Under the pieces are notes generated by a model. That model was not told the DNA's origin and searched no databases. It saw only the letters and a list, made by a program, of their open reading frames with translations. This document shows positions 25,819-35,535 of a stretch of 64,000 bases of DNA, piece after piece. Origin of the DNA: Alphaproteobacteria bacterium (GTDB lineage Bacteria; Pseudomonadota; Alphaproteobacteria; Micropepsales; Micropepsaceae); contig JADHVO010000005.1 in NCBI GenBank assembly GCA_016783965.1, positions 358,302-422,301 of the forward strand, read 5' to 3'. Position numbers and translations under genes: made by a program. The stretch's first letter is position 1. Every line of letters starts with the position of its first letter.

Positions 25819-26330
25819 GACGATCTGAGTCTTGCTAACGGCCCAAGCTTGCTCTTCACGAGCGCGCGCAAGGCCGGCAATTCAGCAGCCGCAAACGCCC
25901 GCTTCGGCACGTAGCGAAATCCCATCGGCTTCACGTCGAGCGTCATGGCGTTCTTGCGTTCTCTGGCGCGCCGAACGATTGTCCACGGCGTTGTAGTCAT
26001 AGCGCCAGTGCCATCTTTCATAACAATGTTTTCCGGCCCGAATTCATAGCTCATCGCGCGTTGCTCTTTGCTGAGACGCAACGCGAGTAGCGCGAACACG
26101 ATCAACATAAACAACAAATATCCGCCGACGAAGAGGAGAACGGTCGTTAGCGCTGCGAAGACCGAAATTGCAAAATCCAACGACGTGTCTATGCGCCTCA
26201 GATCAAACGCCACCATCGCGGCAATGACTATCGCCAGAACAAGTGTCGCGTATCGCGTAGACCTGTTCCAGCGGGCGCGCAGCTGATCGCCCAGCGTGAT
26301 CGTCGTGCTTCCTCGGATCACGCCGTCCAT
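25815..26330 (-). CDS. YcxB-like membrane protein
   Basis: The 171-residue protein has two adjacent hydrophobic segments (ATLVLAIVIAAMVAFDLR; TTVLLFVGGYLLFMLIVFAL) followed by a PH-like soluble part (YEFGPENIVMKDGTGAMTTT, then VKPMGFRYVPKRAF). This is the YcxB-like layout. ATG 26330 lies 7 bases after the aspS stop, so it is co-transcribed with aspS. Confidence 0.65.
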   Translation of the reverse strand: MDGVIRGSTTITLGDQLRARWNRSTRYATLVLAIVIAAMVAFDLRRIDTSLDFAISVFAALTTVLLFVGGYLLFMLIVFALLALRLSKEQRAMSYEFGPENIVMKDGTGAMTTTPWTIVRRARERKNAMTLDVKPMGFRYVPKRAFAAAELPALRALVKSKLGPLARLRSS

Positions 26331-26337
26331 GCCGCGA

Positions 26338-28161
26338 TTAGACCTTTTCCTTCTCCGGCTGCACCACGCGGATGTGGAGCTCACGGAGCTGCTTGGGCAG
26401 CACCTCGGTCGGCGCGTTCATCAGCAGGTCTTCGCCCTGCTGGTTCATCGGGAACACCGTCACTTCACGGATGTTCTCCTCGCCCGCCAGCAGCATCACC
26501 ACGCGCTCCAGGCCAACAGCACAGCCGCCGTGCGGCGGCGCGCCATAGCGGAACGCGCTCAGCATGCCGCCGAACTTCGCTTCGGTGTAGTCGCGGCCGT
26601 GGCCGACGATCTCAAACGCCTTCAGCATCACTTCCGGATCGCGGTTGCGCACCGCGCCCGACAGCATCTCGTAGCCGTTGCAGACGATGTCGTACTGGAA
26701 CACCTTGATGCCGAGGATTTCCTCGCGGTCATCCTGGTTCAGGCTCGCATCAGCCTTGAGCTTCATGAACTTCTCGCGGTCGTACTGCGGCAGCGAGAAC
26801 GGGTTGTGGCCGAAGTCGATCTTCTTCTCGTCCTCGTCCCACTCGTACATCGGCATGTCGACGATCCAGCAGAACTTGAAGCAGTTCTCCTCGATCAGCT
26901 TCAGTTCGGTGCCGATGCGCGTGCGCGCCAGCCCCGCGATCTTCGCCGCGCGGTCCTTCTTGGCGTCAGCGGAGAAGAACACCGCGTCTCCAGACTTCAC
27001 GCCGGTCTTCGCCACCAGCGCCGCCATCGCCTCTTCCGACAGGAACTTGGCGATCGGCCCCTTGCCGGCGATCCTGCCCTCGACCTCTTCGAGCTGGATG
27101 TAACCCAACCCCGCCGCGCCCTCGGTGCGCGCCCAGTCGTTCAGCTTGTCGAAGAACGAGCGCGGCTGTCCTGCGGCGCCCGGCGCCGGGATGGCGCGCA
27201 CCGTCTTGGCCTTGAACGCCTTGAACGCCACATCCTCGCGCGCGAACACCTCGCTTACGTCGCTCAGCAGGATCGGGTTGCGCAGGTCCGGCTTGTCCGT
27301 GCCGTACAGCAGCGCCGCATCCTCGTAAGTGATGTGCGGCACCTCCTGGTAGACCTTGCGGCCTTCCGCGAACTCCTCGAAACAGCCCAGCAGCACCGGC
27401 TGGATCGCGTCGAACACGTCCTTCTGCTCGACGAAGCTCATCTCGACGTCGAGCTGGTAGAACTCGCCCGGCGAACGGTCGGCGCGGCCGTCCTCGTCGC
27501 GGAAGCACGGCGCGATCTGGAAGTAACGGTCGAAGCCCGACACCATGATCAGCTGCTTGAACTGCTGCGGCGCCTGCGGCAGCGCGTAGAAGTGCCCCGG
27601 ATAGCGACGCGACGGCACCAGGAAGTCGCGCGCACCCTCCGGCGACGACGCCGTCAGGATCGGCGTCTGAAACTCGGTGAAGTTCTGCGCGATCATCCGG
27701 TTACGCAGCGACTGGATGATTCTGGACCGCAGCACGATGTTGCGATGCAGCCGCTCCCGGCGCAGGTCCAGGAAGCGGTACTTGAGCCGCGTCTCCTCCG
27801 GATAGTCCAGGTCACCGAACACCGGCAGCGGCAGCTCCTGCGCCTCGCTCTGAACCGCGATGTTGTCGATGCGTACCTCGATCTCGCCGGTCGGCAGTTC
27901 GCGGTTGATCACCGCTTCGAACCGCTGGACCACCCGACCGGTGATCGTGATCACCCATTCGGAGCGCACCTTGTCGCATTCGGCGAAGGCCGCTGCGTCC
28001 GGCTCGATCACGCATTGCGTGATGCCGTAATGGTCGCGCAGGTCGATGAACAGCAGCCCGCCATGGTCGCGGCGCCGATTGACCCAACCGGACAGGCGGA
28101 CGGTCTGTCCGACATGCTCTTTTCGGAGCTGTCCGCAGGTGTGGGTGCGATAGGCGTGCAT
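26338..28161 (-). CDS. aspS: Aspartyl-tRNA synthetase
   Basis: The 607-residue class II synthetase has an OB-fold anticodon domain ([20 protein letters not shown]), motif 2 ([19 protein letters not shown], with the catalytic Arg), a GAD insertion domain (~290-420), and motif 3 ([20 protein letters not shown]). Bacterial-type length. ATG 28161 matches the conserved [11 protein letters not shown]-terminus; the frame is open further upstream but not conserved. Confidence 0.97.
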   Translation of the reverse strand: MHAYRTHTCGQLRKEHVGQTVRLSGWVNRRRDHGGLLFIDLRDHYGITQCVIEPDAAAFAECDKVRSEWVITITGRVVQRFEAVINRELPTGEIEVRIDNIAVQSEAQELPLPVFGDLDYPEETRLKYRFLDLRRERLHRNIVLRSRIIQSLRNRMIAQNFTEFQTPILTASSPEGARDFLVPSRRYPGHFYALPQAPQQFKQLIMVSGFDRYFQIAPCFRDEDGRADRSPGEFYQLDVEMSFVEQKDVFDAIQPVLLGCFEEFAEGRKVYQEVPHITYEDAALLYGTDKPDLRNPILLSDVSEVFAREDVAFKAFKAKTVRAIPAPGAAGQPRSFFDKLNDWARTEGAAGLGYIQLEEVEGRIAGKGPIAKFLSEEAMAALVAKTGVKSGDAVFFSADAKKDRAAKIAGLARTRIGTELKLIEENCFKFCWIVDMPMYEWDEDEKKIDFGHNPFSLPQYDREKFMKLKADASLNQDDREEILGIKVFQYDIVCNGYEMLSGAVRNRDPEVMLKAFEIVGHGRDYTEAKFGGMLSAFRYGAPPHGGCAVGLERVVMLLAGEENIREVTVFPMNQQGEDLLMNAPTEVLPKQLRELHIRVVQPEKEKV

Positions 28162-28286
28162 GGCGAAAAACCTTTGAAAGCAGGGGTGTTTGACGGTTTG
28201 GAGGCCCCGGGTCAAGGGCCGTAACCACATAGTGCAACTGTCGCAAATCCCGGCTTAAGTTGCGGCAGCAAAAGGGGATTCCAGCC

Positions 28287-30131
28287 ATGCATCCGACGCG
28301 CCTCGCGCTCGCCGCCGCCCTAGCCTTCGCCCTCGCCGTTCCCAGCATCGCCGCCGACCCGACCCCGGCGCCCGCGCCGCACAAGCCGCGGAACATCGTG
28401 ATCTTCGTCGCTGACGGCCTGCGCTACGACAGCATCACGCCGGATATCGCCCCCACCATGTGGCGCATCAGGAAACAGGGCGTCGACTTCACCAACAGCC
28501 ACGCGATCTACCCGACCGTCACCACGGCCAACGCTTCGGCCATCGCGACCGGCCACTACCTCGGCGACACCGGCGAGTACGGCAACACGCTGTTCGTCGA
28601 CTTCCCGGTCCCCTGCCGCCTCGGCGCCGTCGTCACCTTCCTCGAAGACGACTGCATCCTGCGCGACGTGAAGGAGCATTTCGGCGACGGTTACCTCGCA
28701 CAGACCACGCTGATCAACGCCGCGCGCGCCGCCGGCTACAACACCGCGATCTTCGGCAAGAAGGGTCCGGCCGCGATCCAGGACCTCGCTTCGCTCGACA
28801 GCGATGGCCGCGTCGTCACCGATCCCAAGGGCGTGTTCATCGACGACGGCACCAACCATCCGACCAATCCCGACGGCACCCCGACCAAGAGCACCATCCT
28901 GAAGGGCGCGATGGGCGCTGACGTATTCGCCGTGACGGGCGAAGCATCGCCCGCGCTCACAACCGTCCCCAACGTCGATCAGCAGGCCTGGCTCCAGAGC
29001 ATGGCGACCCAGTCGGTGATCCCGAACCTCGCGCTTTCCGGCAAGCCGTTCATACTGTTCTTCTGGTCGCGCGATCCCGACGCGACGCAGCACAGCGCGG
29101 TCGACAGCGAAGGTCACCTCGTCCCGGGTGTGAACGGCGGCACCGCGCACGCCGCCATCACCAACGCCGACAACAATCTGAAGGCGCTGATCGATGCACT
29201 GGCCGCCAACGGCCTGCTCGAGAACACCGACATCTTCGTCACCGCCGACCACGGCTTCTCGACCATCGCCAAGGGCATCCCGAACGCCGCCGGCGACACG
29301 CCCGTCGCCTCCCTGCCGCAGGGCTTCCTCGCCATCGACATCGCGAGCTGGCTGGGCACCAGGCTCTACGATCCCGACCGCTCCAACACCGAAGTGATCC
29401 TCGACGATGGCGACCGCCCCTCCGGCGGCAGCGCCCTGATCGGTCCCTCGCCCGACAAGCCGATCGCGATCGTCGCGGCCAACGGCGGCAGCGATTTCAT
29501 CTACACGCCGGGCGGCCGCGACTCCGCCAAGGCGATCTTCGCCAAGCTGGTCGCCGCGCCCTACGTCGGCGCCCTGTTCGTCAACGACGCGCTGCTCAAG
29601 GATAATCCACAGGATTTTGCCGGCGCGCTTCCCATGAGCAAGGTCCGCCTGGTGGGCGCCTCGCGCATGCCGCAGCCTGCCATCGTGGTCGGCTTCCGGT
29701 CCTTCGTAGCCAATGGCTGCAAGCTGGGTGCCCTGCTCTGCACCGCTGAGCTCGCCGACACGGGCCTCCATACCGGCCAGGGCATGCACGGCACCTTCAG
29801 CCGGGCGGACACCCGCAACTTCATGGCGGCGATCGGCCCTGACTTCAAAAAGGCCTTTGCCGACCCGACGCCGGTCAGCAACGCCGACATCCCGCACACC
29901 ATAGCGCACATCATGGGCATCGGCCTGAGCGGCCCCGGCACACTCACCGGCCGCGCCGCCACGGAAGCGCTGGTCGGCGGCAAGCCCGTGCCCTTCACGC
30001 CCAAGACGGAAGTCTCGGCGCCGGGTCCGGGCGGCGTTCGCACCGTGCTGGAGTATCAGGAAGCAGCCGGCGTGCCGTACTTCGACGCCGCCGGCATCCC
30101 CGGGCGCACGGTGGGTCTGAAAGCCAAATAG
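28287..30131 (+). CDS. Secreted phosphodiesterase/phosphatase (alkaline phosphatase superfamily)
   Basis: The 614-residue protein has a signal peptide (LALAAALAFALAVPSIAA). The metal site begins with IVIFVADGLRYDS, and the nucleophile Thr is in IYPTVTTANASAIATGHYLG, the pattern of nucleotide pyrophosphatase/phosphodiesterases. More ligands occur in FILFFWSRDPDATQHS (D, H) and IFVTADHGFSTI (D-H). Periplasmic hydrolysis of phosphodiesters or phosphate esters is expected. Stand-alone gene, divergent from aspS. Confidence 0.88.
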   Translation: MHPTRLALAAALAFALAVPSIAADPTPAPAPHKPRNIVIFVADGLRYDSITPDIAPTMWRIRKQGVDFTNSHAIYPTVTTANASAIATGHYLGDTGEYGNTLFVDFPVPCRLGAVVTFLEDDCILRDVKEHFGDGYLAQTTLINAARAAGYNTAIFGKKGPAAIQDLASLDSDGRVVTDPKGVFIDDGTNHPTNPDGTPTKSTILKGAMGADVFAVTGEASPALTTVPNVDQQAWLQSMATQSVIPNLALSGKPFILFFWSRDPDATQHSAVDSEGHLVPGVNGGTAHAAITNADNNLKALIDALAANGLLENTDIFVTADHGFSTIAKGIPNAAGDTPVASLPQGFLAIDIASWLGTRLYDPDRSNTEVILDDGDRPSGGSALIGPSPDKPIAIVAANGGSDFIYTPGGRDSAKAIFAKLVAAPYVGALFVNDALLKDNPQDFAGALPMSKVRLVGASRMPQPAIVVGFRSFVANGCKLGALLCTAELADTGLHTGQGMHGTFSRADTRNFMAAIGPDFKKAFADPTPVSNADIPHTIAHIMGIGLSGPGTLTGRAATEALVGGKPVPFTPKTEVSAPGPGGVRTVLEYQEAAGVPYFDAAGIPGRTVGLKAK

Positions 30132-30170
30132 CCGCGCGCCAGACGGGTCTTTTTCCGCTATCACGGTCCG

Positions 30171-31325
30171 ATGCGGATCGTGGACACCACCGGCAATCTG
30201 AGGTCGCTCTGCGTCGACCTGTCGGATGCCTCCTACCTCGCGCTGGACACCGAGTTCATGCGCGACCAGACCTATTGGCCGAAGCTCTGCCTGATCCAGG
30301 TGGCGGCGCCGGGCCATGAAGCTATCATCGATCCGCTTGCCGAAGGCATCGACCTCACGCCGTTCTACGACCTGCTCAGGAAGCCGGGCATCGTGAAGGT
30401 GCTGCACGCCGCGCGGCAGGACATTGAGATCTTCCACCATCAGGGCGGCGTCATTCCCGATCCGCTGTTCGACACCCAGATCGCCGCGATGGTCGCAGGC
30501 TTCGGCGACGCCGCATCCTACGAAACGCTCTGCCGCAGGATCGCCCGCGTCGAGATCGACAAGTCGTCTCGCTTCACCGACTGGTCGCGCCGTCCGCTGA
30601 GCCAGAAGCAGCTCGACTACGCCCTCGGCGACGTCACCCATCTGCGCACGATCTACGAGTACCTGAAGAAGCAGCTCGAAAAAACCGGCCGCACAAGCTG
30701 GGTGCAGGAAGAAATCGCCGCGCTCCAGGATCCGGACCTCTACGCGCTCCATCCCGAGACGGCATGGAAGCGGATGAAGCCGCGCACCGGCAACAAGCGC
30801 TTCCTGGCAATGATCGCCTCGCTCGCGGCCTGGCGCGAACGCGAGGCGCAGGCCCGCGACATCCCGCGCGGCCGCGTGCTCAAGGACGAGGCGCTGATGG
30901 AGATCGCCGCCCATCCGCCGCAGGACGCGAACGGCATCGACTCCATCCGCGCGGTGCCCAAGGGCTTCTCCGCCTCCAAGCTCGGCCGGACCCTGATGGA
31001 CGCGATCTTCGAGGGACGCGGCGCGCAAGCACCGGAACCGATCGAACCCGACCGCCCGCGCCGCCGCAGGGAACCCAGCCAGGCCGCTGTCGACCTGCTG
31101 AAAACTCTGCTTCGCCTGCGCGCCGAAGCCATCGGCGTTGCCCCGCGCCTGATTGCCAACGCCGACGACATCGAGCGCCTCGCGGCAGAAGAAGACGAAG
31201 GCGTCCCGGCCCTGCACGGCTGGCGCGCCGAAGTTTTCGGCAACGACGCCAGGGCCCTGCGCAAGGGTGACTTGGCCATCGCCCTCGAAAAGGGCGAAGC
31301 GGTGGTCGTGGAGTTGGAAGACTGA
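30171..31325 (+). CDS. rnd: Ribonuclease D
   Basis: The 384-residue 3'-5' exonuclease has DEDDy motifs: YLALDTEFMRDQTYWP (D-E), VLHAARQDIEIFHHQ (D), and QLDYALGDVTHLRTIY (Y/D). HRDC domains follow (FLAMIASLAAWREREAQARD, then RVLKDEALMEIAAHPP). It acts in tRNA 3' maturation and RNA turnover. It lies 39 bases after the phosphatase gene. Confidence 0.94.
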   Translation: MRIVDTTGNLRSLCVDLSDASYLALDTEFMRDQTYWPKLCLIQVAAPGHEAIIDPLAEGIDLTPFYDLLRKPGIVKVLHAARQDIEIFHHQGGVIPDPLFDTQIAAMVAGFGDAASYETLCRRIARVEIDKSSRFTDWSRRPLSQKQLDYALGDVTHLRTIYEYLKKQLEKTGRTSWVQEEIAALQDPDLYALHPETAWKRMKPRTGNKRFLAMIASLAAWREREAQARDIPRGRVLKDEALMEIAAHPPQDANGIDSIRAVPKGFSASKLGRTLMDAIFEGRGAQAPEPIEPDRPRRRREPSQAAVDLLKTLLRLRAEAIGVAPRLIANADDIERLAAEEDEGVPALHGWRAEVFGNDARALRKGDLAIALEKGEAVVVELED

Positions 31326-31341
31326 GGTCTGGCGCAATTTG

Positions 31342-31363
31342 GTAAGAAGTAGTAATTTCTTAC
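31342..31363. promoter_or_regulatory. Inverted repeat upstream of mazE-like gene
   Basis: GTAAGAA (31342-31348) and TTCTTAC (31357-31363) are perfect 7-base arms with an 8-base spacer, ending one base before the ATG at 31365. Autoregulation by the AbrB-type antitoxin is the likely use. Confidence 0.65.
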
Positions 31364-31364
31364 G

Positions 31365-31586
31365 ATGAACGCACCGGTCTCGCGCCTCACGTCCAAAGCC
31401 CAAACGGTCATTCCGAAGACCGTGCGAGAGAAGCTCGGTTTGAAGCCAGGCGACCTGCTGCGTTACATCGAAGAGAACAACCGCATTGTCATTGAGAAAG
31501 TCCGCGGCGAAGCCGAGGACGATCCGTTCGCGACTTTCACTGAATGGTCCAGCGAGGCGGACGAGCGTGCCTACAAGAATCTCTAG
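31365..31586 (+). CDS. AbrB/MazE-type antitoxin
   Basis: The 73-residue protein has an N-terminal swapped-hairpin DNA-binding domain (VSRLTSKAQTVIPKTVREKL then GLKPGDLLRYI) and an acidic C-terminus (EDDPFATFTEWSSEADERAY) of the kind that blocks a MazF toxin. An inverted repeat abuts its start. It overlaps the downstream toxin gene by 20 bases. Confidence 0.85.
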   Translation: MNAPVSRLTSKAQTVIPKTVREKLGLKPGDLLRYIEENNRIVIEKVRGEAEDDPFATFTEWSSEADERAYKNL

Positions 31587-31923
31587 CGCATTTGCCCCGT
31601 TCGATGTTGTTGTCGTCCCGTTTCCCCACGCAGATCGCCTGGTGGAAAAGCGACGCCCCGCTGTCGTCGTAAGCGCAAAGAAGTTGATCAGTCAGCACGG
31701 CCTCGTTTGGCTCGCGATGATCACCAGTGCAAGCAATCGACGCTGGGCAGACGACATCACGGTTTCCGACCTCGGAGTGACAGGTTTACCTGCGCCTTCG
31801 CTGATCCGACCCGCAAAGGTCACCACAGCTGACTCTGCGCGCGTGATCCGGCGAATTGGCAAGCTTCCGGTTGCCGACACCAAAGCGCTCGCGAAGGCGC
31901 TACAAAGGCTGATGGCCAGCTAG
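31567..31923 (+). CDS. PemK/MazF-type endoribonuclease toxin
   Basis: The 118-residue protein shows the MazF fold: FDVVVVPFPHADRLVEKRRP, AVVVSAKKLI, VWLAMITSASNRRW (the T-S strand), PAPSLIRPAKVTTAD, and VIRRIGKLPVADTKAL. The pattern SLIRPAKVTT is typical. Start GTG 31567 overlaps the antitoxin gene, coupling synthesis to the antitoxin. The stop overlaps the convergent scpB stop by 4 bases. Confidence 0.85.
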   Translation: MPTRISSAFAPFDVVVVPFPHADRLVEKRRPAVVVSAKKLISQHGLVWLAMITSASNRRWADDITVSDLGVTGLPAPSLIRPAKVTTADSARVIRRIGKLPVADTKALAKALQRLMAS

Positions 31924-32666
31924 CCGATCTCCGGCCCGCCGGTCGCGAGTTCGGGCTCCTCGCCCTCGACATACGGCTCCTCGTCCGGACCCAGCATGTC
32001 GGTCGGGTTCGGCACCTCGAAGCCCGACGGCGGCACCGCCTCCAGGAACCCAGCGGCCTTGAGCTCGTCCACGCCGGGCAGGTGGGTGATGTTCTCCAGC
32101 CCGAACTGCACCAGGAATGCCTCTGTCGTCCCGAACGTCACCGGCCGCCCCGGTGTCTTCTTCCGCCCGCGGATCTTCACCCAGCCGATCTCCATCAGCA
32201 CGTCCAGCGTGCCCTTGGACAGCATCACGCCACGGATGTCCTCGATCTCGGCGCGCGTCACCGGCTGGTGGTAGGCGATAATCGCCAGCGTCTCGATCGC
32301 CGCGCGCGACAAGCGGCGCTGTTCCGGCTGCTCCTTGCGCAGCAGGAAGGCCAGGTCGGTCGCCGTGCGGAACTGCCATTTTCCGGCGACGCAGCAGAGG
32401 TTTACGCCCCGCTTCTCATAGGCCTGTTGAAGCTCGGCAAGCAGGCCCGCCACGTCCGCCCCTTCGGGCAGCGATGTTGACAGCGCCTTGACATCCAAGG
32501 GCTCGCCCGCCGCGAACAGCAGCGCCTCGGTCATGCGCAAATGCTCGGGGTTCACGCCCACAGCATCCATGGCCGGCGTCTCGGCCGTAATCCCGGCCCC
32601 CTCTTGTTCCACTTGAACTCCCATTTCCGTTTCGATCTTGGCGACGAGGCGCGCAACTCCACTCAT
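31920..32666 (-). CDS. scpB: Segregation and condensation protein B
   Basis: The 248-residue protein has winged-helix features of ScpB: MTEALLFAAGEPLDVKALST, AGKWQFRTATDLAFLLRK, then SRAAIETLAIIAYHQPVTRA, EIEDIRGV and the KKTPGRPVTFGTTEAFLVQF motif. It forms the MukB-like clamp with Smc (16.7 kb) and ScpA. Its start overlaps the scpA stop by four bases. Confidence 0.94.
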   Translation of the reverse strand: MSGVARLVAKIETEMGVQVEQEGAGITAETPAMDAVGVNPEHLRMTEALLFAAGEPLDVKALSTSLPEGADVAGLLAELQQAYEKRGVNLCCVAGKWQFRTATDLAFLLRKEQPEQRRLSRAAIETLAIIAYHQPVTRAEIEDIRGVMLSKGTLDVLMEIGWVKIRGRKKTPGRPVTFGTTEAFLVQFGLENITHLPGVDELKAAGFLEAVPPSGFEVPNPTDMLGPDEEPYVEGEEPELATGGPEIG

Positions 32667-33484
32667 GGGCTTACCTCTGCTGGGGGTGCTTCTGACGCCA
32701 GGCGGTCGCGAATGTAAACCGGCTCGAACGCCGCCATTTGACGAATCTCAACCCGGCCGTCTCGCGCGAGCTCCAGGCAGGCCAGGAGCGTAGAGGCCAT
32801 CGCAGAGCGCCGCCGCGTCCCGCCCGACCACTCGAACGGGATCAGCCGGTCCAGTCCGCTCCAGTCCGGGATGCGGCCCAGGAGCCGCTCCAGCCGTGCC
32901 CGCGCCTCCTCGATCAGCAGCACCGGCGCATGCCGCTTCACATAGGTAGAATGCCCCAGCTTGCGCACCCGCTCGGTCGCATAGGCCGTCAACAGGTCGT
33001 ACAGCGTGTCCTTATAGGTCCTGAGCTTGACCACGTTCACCGGCTCCGGCGCGCCGCGCCCGAACACGTCGCGGTCCAGCCGGTCGCCGGCCATCAGCCG
33101 CGCCGCAGCCGAACGCATCGCCTCCAGCCGCTGCAACCGCCAGCGCAGCCGCGCCGCCATCTCGTCCGCCGTCGGCTCGCCTTCCGCCTGCTTGGGCTGC
33201 GGCAGGATCAGCCGCGACTTCAGGTACGCCAGCCAGGCCGCCATCACCAGGTAATCGGCCGCGAGTTCGAGATTCATTTTCTTCGCCGACTCGATGAACT
33301 CGAGATACTGGTCCGCCAGCTTCAGGATCGATATCTTCGCGATGTCGACCTTCTGGTTGCGTGCCAGCGTCAGCAGGAGGTCGAGGGGCCCCTCGAACCC
33401 GTCCACCTGCACGAACAGCGAATCCTCGGGCGCGGTGATCGCCGTCGCCTCGAAGTCGCCGAATTCCTCGCCTTGATCGCTCAC
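32663..33484 (-). CDS. scpA: Segregation and condensation protein A (kleisin)
   Basis: The 273-residue protein opens VQVDGFEGPLDLLLTLARNQ and KVDIAKISILKLADQYLEFI, the conserved kleisin N-terminus that binds the Smc neck, then AADYLVMAAWLAYLKSRLIL. The C-terminal winged helix touches the Smc head. It overlaps nagZ and scpB by four bases at either end, so the three are one operon. Confidence 0.95.
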   Translation of the reverse strand: MSDQGEEFGDFEATAITAPEDSLFVQVDGFEGPLDLLLTLARNQKVDIAKISILKLADQYLEFIESAKKMNLELAADYLVMAAWLAYLKSRLILPQPKQAEGEPTADEMAARLRWRLQRLEAMRSAAARLMAGDRLDRDVFGRGAPEPVNVVKLRTYKDTLYDLLTAYATERVRKLGHSTYVKRHAPVLLIEEARARLERLLGRIPDWSGLDRLIPFEWSGGTRRRSAMASTLLACLELARDGRVEIRQMAAFEPVYIRDRLASEAPPAEVSP

Positions 33485-34497
33485 GCGCTCACGCTCATCA
33501 GTTCCACCAGCCGCGCTTCGGCCGCCGCCGGGTCGAAATCCTCGTCCGGCGCGAGCAGCGACAGCGCATGTTCGGCGCGCTTCAGCGGCAGCCCTTCAAG
33601 CGATTTCATTTCGGATGCCACTTCGGCCATCTCGTCCATCTTGCCATTGCAGTGAAGCACGACGTCGCAACCCGCGAACAATGCAGCCTTTGTACGCACC
33701 GACGAAGGCCCGTCCAGCGCGTTCATGGAAAGATCGTCCGATATCAACAGGCCATCGAAGCCGATCTCGCCGCGAATCACATCGCGAATCACCTTGGGCG
33801 ACGTGGTTGCCGGACGCTGCGGATCGATCGCTTCATAGACCACATGCGCCGTCATGGCCAACGGGCAGGTGCTCAGGCTGCGGAACGTCACGAAATCGGT
33901 GGCGCTGAGCTCCTCCGCATCCGTGGAAACCCTCGGCAGCGCATGATGCGAATCGGCCATCGCACGGCCGTGCCCCGGCACGTGCTTCATCACCGGCAGC
34001 ACGCCGCCTTCGAGAAGCCCCTCGATCTGCATTCTCCCCAGGTCGATCACGGCCGTCGCATCGTGTGCGAACGCCCGGTCACCGATCACGTTGTCGGCTC
34101 CGGCAACCGGCAGGTCGAGCACCGGCACGCAGTCGACATTGATTCCGATCTCGCCGAGGTCGTGCGCGATCAGCCGCGCATTAAGATACACCGCCTCCAG
34201 CGCCGGCTCCTGGTGCACCGCATACAGCGCCCCGAAATGCGCAGCAGAGGGCCGGTCGCGCCACTGCGGCGCCTTCAGTCGCTGCACGCGTCCGCCTTCC
34301 TGGTCGATCAGTACCGGGGCGCTCGCATCGCCCACCGTCTCGCGCAAAGCCGCAACAAGATCACGCACTTGTGCGCGGTCGTGAATGTTCCGTGCGAAGA
34401 GGATAAAGCCGAAAGGCTGTGCCTCGCGGAAGAACGCCATCTCCTCCGCGCTCAACGTCGTACCGGCGCAGCCATAGATCGCGCGCGAACGCATCAT
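33481..34497 (-). CDS. nagZ: Beta-N-acetylhexosaminidase (family GH3)
   Basis: The 338-residue cytoplasmic enzyme removes GlcNAc from anhydro-muropeptides in peptidoglycan recycling. Motifs: PVLIDQEGGRVQRLKAP, KHVPGHGRAMADSHHALP (catalytic His loop), and GFDGLLISDDLSMNAL (catalytic Asp). No signal peptide, as expected for NagZ. Two Met codons begin the frame. It sits in the SPOR-nagZ-scpA-scpB order usual in this class. Confidence 0.93.
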   Translation of the reverse strand: MMRSRAIYGCAGTTLSAEEMAFFREAQPFGFILFARNIHDRAQVRDLVAALRETVGDASAPVLIDQEGGRVQRLKAPQWRDRPSAAHFGALYAVHQEPALEAVYLNARLIAHDLGEIGINVDCVPVLDLPVAGADNVIGDRAFAHDATAVIDLGRMQIEGLLEGGVLPVMKHVPGHGRAMADSHHALPRVSTDAEELSATDFVTFRSLSTCPLAMTAHVVYEAIDPQRPATTSPKVIRDVIRGEIGFDGLLISDDLSMNALDGPSSVRTKAALFAGCDVVLHCNGKMDEMAEVASEMKSLEGLPLKRAEHALSLLAPDEDFDPAAAEARLVELMSVSA

Positions 34498-34519
34498 CCC
34501 CCGCTCTACCCAGGCAGCC

Positions 34520-35395
34520 TTACTTCGCCAGGATGCAGTCGCCGCCTTCGGCTTTCAGCTTCGTGCACAGTGCGGCCGCATCGGCCTTGCTGCCTGCCAC
34601 GATCCGGAGCCTGTACCAAGTGCCCTTGGCGCCCAGATCGGCCGACTGGATGTGGTCAGGCAGGCCGCCGATCGCACCTGCATGCTTCGCCTTGTAGCTC
34701 GTCCAGGCCGCGTTCGCCTCGGCCATCGACTTGTAGGAACCGATCTGCACGAAGCCGCTGCCGGCAGGCGGTGCTTCCGCAGCAGGCGTAGGGGTGACAA
34801 CCGGAGGCGGCGTCGCCGCAGCCACCTGCGTCGGGGCAGGCTTGGCCGGAGCAGGCTCAGGCTTCGCGGGCGTCACCGGCTTGGCCGGGATCATCGCCGT
34901 GGTCGTCGGCGTGGTGTCGACCGGCTTGATCGGCGGTAGTGTCGCCGGCTTTGCGGGTGTCGGCGCAGGCATCGCTGCAGCTGGCGCCGGCCTGGGTGGC
35001 GTCACGGCTGCAGCCTGAGGCTTCGGCGTCGTCGGCGCCGCGGTCATCGCTGGCGGCGTATCGACGGGCTTCGCCGGCGGCGTCGCATCGGCATTCTCAT
35101 CCGAAGGCGCCGGCTGCTGATAGATTTTCAATCCGGTGTATGGCGTCGGCGTCCCACCGGCATTGGTCGGCGCGATCTTCGCCGGTCCGGGCGCGGCCGC
35201 GAGTTCGCGGATCTCACCTTTGCCCTGCGACACGCCGCGCTGATAGGCGAGGTACACGACGGCGCCGAACGCCGCCAAGACCAGAAGCGCGATGACGATC
35301 AGAAGCGGAAGGCGCGAGCCCTCGACGTCTTCGTCGTCCTCGCCGCCGTCGAAGACGCGCACGTCGTCCGTCGAACCGCGTTCGTAGTTGGCCAT
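34520..35395 (-). CDS. SPOR-domain membrane protein
   Basis: The ~291-residue bitopic protein has a short acidic cytoplasmic part, one span (LPLLIVIALLVLAAFGAVVY), a long Pro/Ala/Thr-rich periplasmic linker, and a C-terminal SPOR domain (FVQIGSYKSMAEANAAWTSY, then GTWYRLRIVAGSKADAAALC). SPOR domains bind denuded glycans at division sites. ATG 35395 is preferred over GTG 35401. It lies 22 bases upstream of nagZ. Confidence 0.88.
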   Translation of the reverse strand: MANYERGSTDDVRVFDGGEDDEDVEGSRLPLLIVIALLVLAAFGAVVYLAYQRGVSQGKGEIRELAAAPGPAKIAPTNAGGTPTPYTGLKIYQQPAPSDENADATPPAKPVDTPPAMTAAPTTPKPQAAAVTPPRPAPAAAMPAPTPAKPATLPPIKPVDTTPTTTAMIPAKPVTPAKPEPAPAKPAPTQVAAATPPPVVTPTPAAEAPPAGSGFVQIGSYKSMAEANAAWTSYKAKHAGAIGGLPDHIQSADLGAKGTWYRLRIVAGSKADAAALCTKLKAEGGDCILAK

Positions 35396-35535
35396 GCTCA
35401 CCCAAGGCTCCGATTCTCAGTTAACCAATCTAGCATCCGCGCGGGGTCAAAATCATGGCGCGCAATATAAACCGTCACCCCGGCCTAGCGATGCGTAGCA
35501 TCGCGTAGAGCCTGGACGCACGCACCGTACGGGTC

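Noticed and set aside
28320..31403. A 1027-codon open frame on the minus strand opposite the phosphodiesterase and rnd genes
   Set aside because: It runs across two well-supported genes and shows no recognisable domain.
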